Shown one piece after another: positions 1 through 8,151 of a stretch of DNA of 64,000 nucleotides (positions are counted from its first letter, which is position 1; each line of letters opens with the position of its first letter). The DNA lies in the NCBI RefSeq assembly GCF_902499175.1, contig NZ_CABVQC010000025.1, positions 1 through 64,000 of the forward strand. The letters are read 5' to 3'. The translations under genes and the position numbers were made by a program. The DNA comes from Burkholderia aenigmatica (GTDB lineage: Bacteria; Pseudomonadota; Gammaproteobacteria; Burkholderiales; Burkholderiaceae). The notes beneath the pieces are model-generated. The model worked only from the letters and a program-made list of their open reading frames with translations. It was not told where the DNA came from and did not search any database.

Positions 1-137
1 TGTGCTGCCTGTGTCGGTGTGCTGCCTGTGTCGGTGTGCTGCCTGTGTCGGTGTGCTGCCTGTGTCGGTGTGCTGCCTGTGTCGGTGTGCTGCCCTGCGT
101 CGGTGTGCTGCCCTGCGTCGGTGTGCTGCCTCGCAGG
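1..137. repeat. 17/18-bp tandem repeat array
   Basis: Five perfect tandem copies of a 17-bp unit (TGTGCTGCCTGTGTCGG) start at 1, 18, 35, 52 and 69. Two 18-bp variants (TGTGCTGCCCTGCGTCGG) follow at 86 and 104, and a partial copy begins at 122. The array may extend left of the window. It has no inverted symmetry and no convincing coding potential: the reading frames through it are Cys/Val-rich translations of the repeat. It lies upstream of the parS-like sites and parAB, so a structural or partition-associated role is possible but unproven. Confidence 0.9.
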
Positions 138-209
138 AGATATCACCGCGCACGGGATTCCGGCGCGGTCGAGATGTGATCCCTCGCCGCTCGCCGTCTA
201 TCGCTCACG

Positions 210-225
210 GTTTATGCGCATAAAC
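210..225. promoter_or_regulatory. parS-like centromere palindrome, copy 1
   Basis: Perfect 16-bp palindrome GTTTATGCGCATAAAC. The same core recurs at 379, 569 and 1347, all around parAB. From memory, secondary replicons of B. cenocepacia carry replicon-specific 16-bp parS palindromes recognised by their own ParB, and this sequence fits that type. The likely function is ParB loading for segregation. Confidence 0.8.
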
Positions 226-378
226 GTAGCGCCCGGACAGTGCGCCGTACCGACGTATGCGGGTTCAGTGGCACACCTCGACCCTGCGTCCCCCGGCGGG
301 GCGCACCGCTCACAACTCACTCTCTGAAACGCCGGCCTTCCAGCGACACGGCGCGATCGACGGGCTCGGTTTCCGGCG

Positions 379-394
379 GTTTATGCGCACAAAC
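379..394. promoter_or_regulatory. parS-like site, copy 2 (variant)
   Basis: GTTTATGCGCACAAAC is the same element with one base breaking the dyad (CATAAAC becomes CACAAAC). The copy at 1347-1362 carries the same substitution, so the variant itself is repeated, which suggests it is a tolerated ParB site. Confidence 0.7.
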
Positions 395-568
395 TTCCCG
401 CCTCTCAGGCAAGACTGTCCTATCGAACGAAAGGGCAGCGCACCGCAATCCTGCAGCAACTCGCTACTCACCCCGACGACGCCATACGTGATGACATCCC
501 CGAGTCACCCATCGACGTTTCACGCATCCGCCACACCATCCCATCGAGCCACCGGTCATCGCCGGTAC

Positions 569-584
569 GTTTATGCGCATAAAC
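569..584. promoter_or_regulatory. parS-like site, copy 3
   Basis: Perfect palindrome GTTTATGCGCATAAAC, identical to the copy at 210, about 46 bp upstream of the predicted parA promoter. ParB spreading from here could repress parAB. Confidence 0.8.
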
Positions 585-610
585 CGATAGCCCGAATGGC
601 CAACGCGTAG

Positions 611-664
611 TTGTCGAACGACAATTTCATTGAAATTCAAATATCGTCCTGTAGAATTCCAACG
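611..664 (+). promoter_or_regulatory. Predicted parAB promoter with inverted repeat
   Basis: A TTGAAA hexamer at 630-635 and TAGAAT at 652-657 are separated by 16 bp, a good sigma-70-type match about 30 bp before the parA start. An inverted repeat TTGTCG-AA-CGACAA at 611-624 sits just upstream and could be a ParA or ParB operator. Confidence 0.5.
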
Positions 665-683
665 ACCAAAATAGGAGTGAAAA

Positions 684-1346
684 TTGGCCGCGGAAATCAT
701 TGCAGTCACTCAACAGAAAGGTGGCGTCGGCAAAAGCACGATTGCCATGCACCTCGGTGCCGCGTTCCATGAAAAAGGGAAGCGCATCCTCGTCATTGAC
801 GCAGACCGTCAAAACACACTGGTTCACTGGTCGAGCGCATCCGGCGACAGCGAAACCGGCATTCCGTTTCCGGTCGTCAACCTGGCCGAAGCCGATGGCC
901 AGATCCATCGCGAGATCAAGAAGTTCATCAACGACTACGACATCATCGTCGTGGACTGCCCGCCGTCGATCACCGAGAAAGTATCGGGCGTCGTCCTGCT
1001 GGCCGCATCGATTGCCGTGATTCCGACGTCGTCGTCGCCGGCCGATTACTGGTCGAGCGTCGGGCTGGTCAAACTGATCCAGCAGGCGCAGGTCATGAAC
1101 GAAGACCTCCGCGCCGTCTTCCTGCTGAACAAGACCGAAGAGAAGCGCATGTTGACCCGCGAGCTCAAGCGCGCGCTCGAGGAACTCGGCTTCCCGTTGC
1201 TGAAAACGCAAATCCCGACCCGGGAAGCGTACAAGCAGGCGATGGCGCTCGGTCAGACCGTGCTGCAGATGAACGATCGCGGCGGCAAGCTGGCCGCCGC
1301 AGAAATTCGCGCATGCGCCGACGAAATCGTCGCCATGCTGCCCTGA
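684..1346 (+). CDS. parA: ParA partition ATPase
   Basis: A 220-aa deviant Walker-type ATPase. The signature P-loop QQKGGVGKST lies at residues 10-19, the A' motif VIDADRQ at 37-43 and Walker B IIVVDCPPS at 87-95. There is no N-terminal HTH, so this is a short ParA that would rely on ParB or another factor for promoter control. It should bind DNA non-specifically in its ATP form and move ParB-parS complexes. The start is TTG, chosen because AGGAGTG lies at a good distance upstream (673-679). parB follows 23 bp downstream, with a parS-like site in the gap. Confidence 0.95.
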   Translation: MAAEIIAVTQQKGGVGKSTIAMHLGAAFHEKGKRILVIDADRQNTLVHWSSASGDSETGIPFPVVNLAEADGQIHREIKKFINDYDIIVVDCPPSITEKVSGVVLLAASIAVIPTSSSPADYWSSVGLVKLIQQAQVMNEDLRAVFLLNKTEEKRMLTRELKRALEELGFPLLKTQIPTREAYKQAMALGQTVLQMNDRGGKLAAAEIRACADEIVAMLP

Positions 1347-1362
1347 CTTTATGCGCACAAAG
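1347..1362. promoter_or_regulatory. parS-like site in the parA-parB gap (variant)
   Basis: CTTTATGCGCACAAAG fills the space between the parA stop codon and the parB ribosome-binding site, with AGGAG at 1361-1365 overlapping its edge. Its outer bases are C/G instead of G/C. ParB bound here would be placed inside its own operon and could lower parB expression. Confidence 0.6.
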
Positions 1363-1369
1363 GAGTCAC

Positions 1370-2431
1370 ATGAAACCCTCCCAATTTGCCAAAGGATTCC
1401 AAGCGCGCCCGGATATCACGACGAGCGAGAAGCGCACGGCGCTCGATCGACTCAATGCGATCGACGGCATCGTCAAGTCCGAGGCGCCCACCCCGGCGCC
1501 GACCAAATCCGCGAAGAAAGACATCGCGCCGCCGCCCGCGCCCGAGCTCACGCTCGATCCGTCGATCGATGAAACGGCGCAATATCGCGCGTGGCGCCTC
1601 GAGAATCGCTATGCGCCGGGGCAGGTGATCGAGCTGTCACTGAAGGCGATCAAGCATAGCCCGTTCAATCCGCGTCACTTCTATCTGAAATCGTCGATTG
1701 CCGAACTCGCGGTCAACCTCGCGAAGCAAGGGCAGCAGCAGGCGATCCACGTGATTCCGGATTACGACAACCCGGGCACGTACTTCGTCAGCGATGGCGG
1801 CCGCCGCGTGCGGGCACTGAAGGAAGCGAACAAGGAATCGGTCAAGGCGATCGTGATCGACGTGCCGATCGGCATCCAGAGCTACAAGCTTGGCTACGAT
1901 CTCAACGTCCAGCGCGATTCGCAGACGGTGTTCGACAACGCCGTCGTGTGGCGCCGCTTCCTCGACGACAAGCATTTCCAGAGCCAGAAGGAACTCTCCG
2001 AGCACCTCGGCCTCGACGAGTCGACGGTGGCCGTCGCGCTGTCGATCGGCAAGCTGCCGGAAGCGATCATGCAGGAAATGGTTGCGCGCCCCGATCGCTT
2101 CGGTTCGAACATGGCGTATCAGGTCGGCCGCTATCACAACGCGCGCGGCACCGAGGCCACGCTGCGGCTGATCAACAAGATCGTGTCGGACGATCTCAGC
2201 ACGCGCCAGGTGTCGGACATCGTCAAGGGCCGCGTCGCGGCACAGGAAACGCCGAAGGCTGCGGGCCGTCAACGCTATGCGCAGCGTCTCGAGATCAAGC
2301 TCGGCGGCAAGTCGGTCGGCGACCTGAAGTCGTATGGGGAAGATCGCATCGAATTGCGCCTGCGCGGTCTCCCGAAGGACAAGCGCGACGCGATCCTCGA
2401 GCAACTCGAGCGGATGCTGTTGTCGGAGTGA
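1370..2431 (+). CDS. parB: ParB partition protein
   Basis: A 353-aa ParB/Spo0J-type centromere-binding protein. An N-terminal tail (about 1-80) rich in Lys/Pro/Ala precedes the ParB nuclease/CTPase-like domain, including the conserved SDGGRRVRAL segment. A HTH around QKELSEHLGLDESTVAVAL contacts parS, and a C-terminal dimerisation segment follows. An in-frame upstream start at 1313 would lie inside parA, so the ATG at 1370 with AGGAG at 1361-1365 is preferred. It is the partner of the adjacent ParA and of the 16-bp palindromes flanking the operon. It converges on repA, whose stop is 90 bp away. Confidence 0.95.
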   Translation: MKPSQFAKGFQARPDITTSEKRTALDRLNAIDGIVKSEAPTPAPTKSAKKDIAPPPAPELTLDPSIDETAQYRAWRLENRYAPGQVIELSLKAIKHSPFNPRHFYLKSSIAELAVNLAKQGQQQAIHVIPDYDNPGTYFVSDGGRRVRALKEANKESVKAIVIDVPIGIQSYKLGYDLNVQRDSQTVFDNAVVWRRFLDDKHFQSQKELSEHLGLDESTVAVALSIGKLPEAIMQEMVARPDRFGSNMAYQVGRYHNARGTEATLRLINKIVSDDLSTRQVSDIVKGRVAAQETPKAAGRQRYAQRLEIKLGGKSVGDLKSYGEDRIELRLRGLPKDKRDAILEQLERMLLSE

Positions 2432-2446
2432 CAGAAACGGCCGGCA

Positions 2447-2470
2447 GGGCCCGGTGAGGACGCCGGGCCC
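2447..2470. terminator. Hairpin between convergent parB and repA
   Basis: GGGCCCGG and CCGGGCCC arms are separated by 8 bp in the gap between the 3' ends of parB and repA. There is no T-tract on either side, so it may be a bidirectional structural barrier and not a classical intrinsic terminator. Confidence 0.4.
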
Positions 2471-2521
2471 GCCAACCAAGGGCGGGGCCGGCGGCGGCCC
2501 GTCAGCGGGCCTGAGCGGGCC

Positions 2522-3889
2522 TCAGGCGGCCCGCGACTGGTTCAGCGTGAACGACAGCAGATCGCCGTCCGTCGGCTCGCCCCAGGTCTTCTGGGCCAGC
2601 CAGTCGAAAAAGGCCGTCTCGGCCAGCTTGGAATCGAGGCCGCGCTTGCGCCAGTCATCGCGCAGATGCGTGCCCATCGTCGGCAGCACCTCCGACTCGA
2701 ACGACTCGCGCGCCACTTCGCGCTCGGCATCGCCCTGCTCTTCGTACAGTACCTTCGCTTCCTTGCGGCGGAACGCCGCGAACTCGCTCAGCAGGCGTGC
2801 CTTCAGATCGTCCGGCTGGGCCGCTGCAACCTTCGCAGACGGCGTGCCGGCAGGCAGCGCGTCGACCGACTCGACCGGCGGCGCATAACCCTTCTTCAAC
2901 GCATCCTTGAACAATGCCGGTGCGCTGCGCACCGGCGGCAGCGTCGTGCTGCGCATCCGCTGCTCGGTCATCTGCAGCGCGGCACGAATGCGATTCTCTT
3001 CGCTGTCCGCATAGAGCGTCTGCGCTTCCTTCAGCGGGATCCCGAGCTTCACCATCCGGTCGACCAGCGTGCTGTCGAATACGTTCGGGTGTTCGTCGAG
3101 TGCGAGCATCGGCTGCTTGCGCTCGGTCACGCGGAACTGGATCTCCGCCACCCGGCGCCCTTCACGGTGCTCGATCAGCTCGACGAAGATGTTGGTGACC
3201 GCGTTGACTTCCGCGATCGCGGGACGCAGATAGTCGCGCTTGAAGTATTTGTACTCGCGCTTCGCCTCGTCGCCGGCTTCCGTGTCGGGCGTACCCGACA
3301 GGATCGGCCGCCACCATTCCCACGGCTCGCGCATCGTCAGGTGGCTCGGGTTCGTCAGGTAGCGCACGCAGATTTCGTACAGCGCGAGGCCGGCGCTGCT
3401 GCGCAGCTGGCTCTGGAACTGCAGGCTCAGGCGTGCATACTGGACCGGGTCGAGGAGCTTCTTCTTGATCTTCGGTGCGAACGAGAATTCGACCCACACG
3501 CGGCGGGTCGCAGGATCCTCGAGAATTTCCGCATCGGCGATCAGCGTCGAGATCCCCCACTTGCGGCCCGGCTTCTGGCTCGACGTCCCCGTGCTCCATT
3601 CGACCTGCACCGACACCATTCGGCGCAGGTGTTCCTTCACCAGCGCGGTGTCGTTCGAATCGAAAGCGGAGTTGGCGACGATGTCCGACAGCAGCGCGCG
3701 ATACGTATCGCCCGAGTCGTCGGCCTGCTGCGCCACAGCCAGCAGGACATTGAACAGCTTGCGAGTGAGGAGCGTGATCTTGCCGCTCTTCGGCTGAATT
3801 GCGATCGCCTCGACGGCCTTCCGCAATTCGGCTGAACTGGCACTCACCACATCCACATCGGTTTTCTTGGCGCGCTTCGTCGTGGCCAT
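2522..3889 (-). CDS. repA: Replication initiator protein RepA (Rep_3-like)
   Basis: A 455-aa plasmid-type initiator resembling the Rep_3 superfamily, whose members have two winged-helix domains that bind iterons and open the origin. Recognisable parts are the N-terminal region with SGKITLLTRKLFNVLLAVAQ (about 35-54), a first winged-helix region near 60-110, and a middle domain ending around 240. A longer, Ala/Glu-rich C-terminal part follows. It is divergent from an array of 17-bp iterons starting about 120 bp upstream, the expected initiator-origin arrangement. No clear Shine-Dalgarno precedes the ATG at 3889, which may keep RepA levels low. The initiator type (plasmid-like, not DnaA) marks this as a secondary chromosome or megaplasmid. 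Confidence 0.88.
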   Translation of the reverse strand: MATTKRAKKTDVDVVSASSAELRKAVEAIAIQPKSGKITLLTRKLFNVLLAVAQQADDSGDTYRALLSDIVANSAFDSNDTALVKEHLRRMVSVQVEWSTGTSSQKPGRKWGISTLIADAEILEDPATRRVWVEFSFAPKIKKKLLDPVQYARLSLQFQSQLRSSAGLALYEICVRYLTNPSHLTMREPWEWWRPILSGTPDTEAGDEAKREYKYFKRDYLRPAIAEVNAVTNIFVELIEHREGRRVAEIQFRVTERKQPMLALDEHPNVFDSTLVDRMVKLGIPLKEAQTLYADSEENRIRAALQMTEQRMRSTTLPPVRSAPALFKDALKKGYAPPVESVDALPAGTPSAKVAAAQPDDLKARLLSEFAAFRRKEAKVLYEEQGDAEREVARESFESEVLPTMGTHLRDDWRKRGLDSKLAETAFFDWLAQKTWGEPTDGDLLSFTLNQSRAA

Positions 3890-4009
3890 ACGTCGGGTCG
3901 GAGGAGAAGTTTTCCGGAAGGATAGCGCCTGCGGTGAAGTGCGTCCAGAACGACATGCTCACCATAGCGGGTGAAGTGCGCGTGCAAAACGGCACTCACC
4001 CCAAGCGCT

Positions 4010-5316
4010 CCCGAAAACCCTCACCGCTCCGGATTTGCAGCGTTCCGGACTCGTCCAGACGTGCTGCGGGATGCGCCGATTCACAGAATTTCACCTGTGC
4101 ACGATACGTGCGAAATGTGCTCCCGTATCGGCTCACCTTTCGATTTGTCGTAATTTTACGACTGCGCAGCTGTGCGTTCGGCACAGGGTTGCGATCCCAC
4201 CTCGCCGCGGCTCCCGATCAACCCGCATCGGCCTGTATGCATGTACAGGCGCGACTCATCGGGAGATCGCGATCGGGCTCGGCATCCCGGAAGACACCTG
4301 TGAAACCGGCCCGCGCACCCCGATCGGGCCTGCTTTGCCGGCCCGGGCGCGCATTGTACAGTGCACAAACCGTGTCAGGTCCCGAAAATACTCACCTCGA
4401 GCACAGTGTGTTCATTCGTCTCGTTGTCGACGAATGCCCGACACGCGCGGGATTCGCTATCAGAGCCTCCCGAAAAGACTCACCTTCCGGAAAAATCGCT
4501 GTGCCTTCACAGGCAACGGAATGGCTCCCGAAAAACCTCACCGTAACCGTCGCAGTATCAAAAAACCCAATGCGATCCGATACTTATGCACAGAAGGCAT
4601 TTAGCTGTGCGCCACCGACCCCCCCCGAAAAGCCTCACCTTTCGACGGAAATCCTTCATACGACAACGCTGTGTCAGCCCCCGAAAAATCTCACCTGTGC
4701 CAAAAAGAGGCACAGCAAAAACGAGATTTCTTCCAGTCCTGGCGGGCTTTTCGGCGAATTCGGCAGCTCATGGATCCCGAAAAGCCTCACCTTTGACCAT
4801 TTTTCGGGCAAATTCCATTCCCGGAAAGACTCACCTGTGGCCCGAATCGCAGCCTGTGATCCAGGCCCCGAAAAATCTCACCTCAACGGGATCCGGGCAG
4901 GAAAACCCGGATTTCCCTCCCGAAAAACCTCACCTTTAGGGCATCACAGGCCCCGAAGCGTGCTTTTGCTGTGCAAAATGGCGTTCGTTTCCCGGAAATC
5001 CTCACACCAAACCGCCCTGGAGTCCCGTGAAACCTCACCTTTCACAAAAACTGCCTAAAAGATGGTCAGAACCGGGGCGCGAAGAAGGTCCTGCAAATTC
5101 TCACCTATGTCTGCACAGGCAGAAAACTGTGCAGTCAGGCACAGCGCGGGTTCTGTGGCTGTGAGGCCCCGAAAAGCCTCACCTTTGGGAAATCTTGTGT
5201 TTCACTGTGATCCCGAATCCGCTCACGACCTTTCCTGCAACGGCTCACGCTGGTCCCTGAACCCCATCACGTCAGCTCCCGCAGAAGATCACCTTGGCTC
5301 CCGTAAAACTTCACCT
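4010..5316 (+). repeat. Iteron array of the replication origin
   Basis: About 18 direct 17-bp repeats with consensus CCCGAAAAnnCTCACCT, all in the + orientation. They start at 4010, 4122 (degenerate), 4381, 4469, 4527, 4624, 4680, 4776, 4820, 4867, 4919, 4991, 5024, 5090 (degenerate), 5168, 5212 (degenerate), 5278 and 5300. Spacing ranges from 22 to over 250 bp, so this is not a helically phased tight array. Iterons beside a Rep_3 initiator gene are the established signature of a RepA-controlled origin. No credible gene lies here; long frames across it translate the repeats. Confidence 0.9.
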
Positions 5317-5339
5317 TGTCGGCCGGAAAGCCTTGCAGC

Positions 5340-5692
5340 ATAAGGCTGTGCCGTGGCGTTAACGTTTTTAACTAAGGGTTCAAGGGTGTTTACTTCTAAT
5401 ACTCTCAAGACGTCGGCTGACGAGTTTTCCACAGACACACCAACCCCTGAACCCCCACAGGCAATCGGATCCGTGGTCATGTGAAACAAATGCCGAAATT
5501 CGGGGTCTGCAGGAAAATGCTTGTGCCACAAGGACTTGGCTGACTTTCTTCGCTTTGTTTCACGGAATCCAGGACCACAGTCGTCCGGATTGGCTCACAG
5601 ACCCGATTTCTGTGCGAAGCGACGCAAATTCACAACGTCGATCCGAAACAAGTATCAATAATTACGTATTTCGTTATGATTGCCACACTTCA
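5340..5692. other. Putative origin core: AT-rich segment and DnaA-box-like site
   Basis: Between the last iteron and kfrA the sequence becomes markedly A+T-richer (5350-5405 and 5645-5690). A DnaA-box-like nonamer TTTTCCACA, one mismatch from TTATCCACA, lies at 5424-5432. A second near match, TTATGCACA, lies at 4584-4592 within the iterons. These are the parts expected for an iteron origin (initiator sites, DnaA site, melting region), but the exact opening site cannot be read from sequence alone. Confidence 0.5.
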
Positions 5693-6892
5693 ATGTCTGT
5701 GAGCGCAGCGATGACCCTGGACGAAATACGCCAAGCCATTCGGGACGAACTGGAATCGCTGCGCGCGAGCGGTGCGCGACGGCAGGAATTGTCTCTTCAC
5801 GCGTGCAAGCGGTTGTTCTTCGATCTCGGCATCCGGCCGTCGGCTGCGAACGTCCGCGATCTCACCCAAACCGGCAGTGCCAGCGATATCCCGAAAGACA
5901 TCGACCATTTCTGGGAACGCATCCGTTCAGCGTCCAAAGTCAGGCTCGATGGTGCCGCGATCCCGAAGGCCGTCGAGGAAAAGGCCGGCGCGTTGCTCGG
6001 CGCACTGTATGAAGAAGCATTGAAAGCCGCGCGGGACAGTCTCGATGGCGATCGCGAACAGGTTCGCGCCGGTGTTGCCAACGCCGAACAGCGGTTGCGT
6101 GACGCAACCGTCCGCCAGGAGACGCTCGAGGGCGCACTCGCGCGGGGCGAAGCAAGAAACGAGCAGTTGCAGGTTCGCGTGACCGAGCTCGAGGTCCAGC
6201 TCGCGTCGCAAACGACGCACGGTTCGGCCAGCGAAGCGACGTTGCTCACCACAGTCGCTCGACTGGAAAAGGAACTGGCTGCCGCCGCCGGCCGTGTCGA
6301 AGCCGAGCAGGCGCAGAACGCCACGCTGCGCGACCGTATCGATGCGCTGCAAGCCGAACTGCAGCAGCGCACCGAGCACTACGCGCAGCAAATCAAGGAC
6401 GCGGTGGCCGAAGCCGAGCGCCGCGTCAAGCCGATGCTGGTCGAGCTGGATTCGTTGCGCAGCATGGCGTCGACCTATCAGAGCGGTTTGCGCGACGTTC
6501 AGCGCAAGGAATTCGATTTCCTGCAGCAACTGAGTTCGGCCAAGGCGCGCGCCGACCGGCTGGAAGAACAGTTGCGCAGCCAGGGCGACGAACTGGAACG
6601 GGCGACGCGCGAGGTGAGTTCGCTGCGCGCGAGCCGCGGCATGAATCCGGAAATCGCGACGCTGATCCGTCGCCTCGCGGATGCCGGGCAATTGGATGCC
6701 GAGGCGTTTGCCGCGATTGGCACCTCACTGGATCACGAGACGCCGGTGCCGGCCCATTGCCCACATTGCGACGGCGAGCCGGAACTGTCACATGGTGAAG
6801 AGGGTTTTGAAGTGGCCTGCCCCGAGTGCGAACACGCTTCGGGCGCATGGCCGTCCCGATTCGAAGCCGTCGCGCACTTTGCACACAGGTGA
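5693..6892 (+). CDS. kfrA: KfrA-like DNA-binding coiled-coil protein
   Basis: About 399 aa. The N-terminus (1-110), including DEIRQAIRDEL and GIRPSAANVRDLTQTG, resembles the KfrA N-terminal DNA-binding domain of plasmids. Residues about 120-330 form a long Ala/Glu/Arg-rich coiled coil. The C-terminus carries two CxxC pairs (HCPHCDG and ACPECEH), a zinc-ribbon pattern I do not associate with classical KfrA. KfrA-type proteins bind plasmid backbone promoters and form filaments thought to help stability. The frame is open upstream to 5555; ATG 5693 or 5711 are the plausible starts and neither has a strong ribosome-binding site. Confidence 0.78.
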   Translation: MSVSAAMTLDEIRQAIRDELESLRASGARRQELSLHACKRLFFDLGIRPSAANVRDLTQTGSASDIPKDIDHFWERIRSASKVRLDGAAIPKAVEEKAGALLGALYEEALKAARDSLDGDREQVRAGVANAEQRLRDATVRQETLEGALARGEARNEQLQVRVTELEVQLASQTTHGSASEATLLTTVARLEKELAAAAGRVEAEQAQNATLRDRIDALQAELQQRTEHYAQQIKDAVAEAERRVKPMLVELDSLRSMASTYQSGLRDVQRKEFDFLQQLSSAKARADRLEEQLRSQGDELERATREVSSLRASRGMNPEIATLIRRLADAGQLDAEAFAAIGTSLDHETPVPAHCPHCDGEPELSHGEEGFEVACPECEHASGAWPSRFEAVAHFAHR

Positions 6893-6915
6893 CGCCAGGA
6901 TCGGCTGCACGGCAC

Positions 6916-6956
6916 AGGTGAGACGATCCGGGGAGCTTGAGGTGAGGTTTTTCGGG
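6916..6956 (-). repeat. Outlying iterons in reverse orientation, downstream of kfrA
   Basis: AGGTGAGGTTTTTCGGG at 6940-6956 is the exact reverse complement of an origin iteron. AGGTGAGACGATCCGGG at 6916-6932 is a weaker copy. Both lie in the gap between kfrA and the convergent recombinase-like gene, about 1.6 kb beyond the main array. Confidence 0.8.
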
Positions 6957-6987
6957 AGCTGTGAAACGGTGAGGCGGCGCCACGCAA

Positions 6988-7019
6988 GGCTGCTCACGGA
7001 TCGCTTCGCGTGAGCAGCC
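6988..7019. terminator. Terminator-like hairpin between convergent genes
   Basis: GGCTGCTCACG and CGTGAGCAGCC arms (11 bp each) flank a 10-base loop and are followed by GTTT on the + strand. It sits between the 3' ends of kfrA and the recombinase-like gene, where a bidirectional terminator is expected. The T-run is short. Confidence 0.55.
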
Positions 7020-7028
7020 GTTTGGCGA

Positions 7029-8048
7029 TCAGTGAGTTTCGTCGCGGTCGGACGCGTCACCGTTGCTGTCGGCCAGACCGTCGCGCCAGTTCTTCCATGC
7101 GCGATGCAGGCGGTTCGACGAGATCGGTCGCATGAAGCCCAGCCATTTGCCGACTCGTTCGGGCGGCACGTCGTGTTCGAACAGTTCGGCCGCGTAGGTA
7201 TTGCGCAGCGTTTGTGGGCTCGCGCGTGCGGTGCGTGACGATGTGAGCCCGGCGGATTCGACGATCGCGTCGATGGCGCGCAGCATCGTCGCCTTGTGCA
7301 TCGGTCGCCCGGCATGGGATGCCGGGAACACGAGTTCGCCAGGGATTTCCTGGCGCTTGCGCTCGGTGAGCCAGGCTTCGAGCAGGGCGATCGCGAACGA
7401 TGCCAGGTGCGTTTCGCGTGCGAAATCCGGATGTGTCGACTCGATCTGCAGCGATGTTCCGCTTGTGTTGATGCAACTAATCGTAAGTGCGCGAGCTTCG
7501 CCGGTTTTAATGCCGGCACCGAGAAATGCGGCGACGAGCGCGCGGTCGCGCCGCTCCTTCCAGTACGCGGAACCGGATACGCCGATCGGCGAAAACAGGT
7601 AAGTGAGCAACGTCGCGCGCTCGGCTGGCGTGAGGAAACCGGTAGGTTCGTTGTCGCGTGCCTTGCGCCAGTTCGCTTCGCCATCCTGAGCAATGAACCG
7701 GGCCGGGTTGGTCGATGCATATTCGGTGCGCCGGATGTGATCGAGCACGCGCTCGATCAGCCGCAAATAGCGCATTCGCTGGGTTTTCCGGATCGGCAGT
7801 TCGCCGACGAAGTTCGCGATGGTTGCAGTATCGACGGTTGCCAGATTCTTCTGGTGCGCGCGCATCCATGTGAGAAACGCGCCCCATTGCGCGCGATAGA
7901 CATCGGCTGACGAGCGACGATAGTCCTGCATGGCGAGCCATGCATCGAATGCGGCTTCGGGCGAGATGATCCAGTCGGATGCGCCGCGGTCGAACAGATC
8001 CGTTTCTTCCGGGCGTGCTGGGGTGTCGGGAGAGGCGGGAAGGGACAT
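7029..8048 (-). CDS. Tyrosine-recombinase-fold protein, catalytic residues lost
   Basis: About 339 aa with the phage-integrase layout: a SAM-like N-terminal core-binding domain (about 25-125) and a C-terminal catalytic-type domain (about 135-325). The fold is recognisable at DRALVAAFLGAGIKTGEARAL and SPQTLRNTYAAELF. However, the first catalytic Arg is Lys181, the SPHxLRH box reads SPQTLRN (Q279, R282 kept, N283), LGH reads LGF (F305), and no nucleophilic Tyr follows. It is therefore probably a DNA-binding protein and not an active recombinase. It sits at the edge of the origin module, convergent with kfrA. The ATG at 8048 is preferred to a longer frame open to 8267. Confidence 0.75.
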   Translation of the reverse strand: MSLPASPDTPARPEETDLFDRGASDWIISPEAAFDAWLAMQDYRRSSADVYRAQWGAFLTWMRAHQKNLATVDTATIANFVGELPIRKTQRMRYLRLIERVLDHIRRTEYASTNPARFIAQDGEANWRKARDNEPTGFLTPAERATLLTYLFSPIGVSGSAYWKERRDRALVAAFLGAGIKTGEARALTISCINTSGTSLQIESTHPDFARETHLASFAIALLEAWLTERKRQEIPGELVFPASHAGRPMHKATMLRAIDAIVESAGLTSSRTARASPQTLRNTYAAELFEHDVPPERVGKWLGFMRPISSNRLHRAWKNWRDGLADSNGDASDRDETH

Positions 8049-8151
8049 GTGATTTATTCCGTTAGTTGCGTATATGTTAGCCCTTTCCGCAACGTCTCGG
8101 GCTGCAAGAGGCTGGACAAGGTCGCGACGCGTGGCGGCCCGTGGCGGACGG

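Noticed and set aside
1-327. Cys-rich small proteins encoded by the tandem repeat
   Set aside because: Two overlapping frames both stay open because the unit is 17-18 bp; there is no ribosome-binding site and parS-like sites lie within them.
2666-3835. A 389-codon open frame on the + strand
   Set aside because: Arg/Gln/His-rich antisense shadow of repA with no start signal or domain.
3799-5058. A 419-codon open frame on the + strand across the origin
   Set aside because: It overlaps the start of repA antisense and translates the iterons; its repetitive Pro/Lys/Ser-rich product (recurrent KTSP, KPHL) is the repeat sequence, not a protein family.
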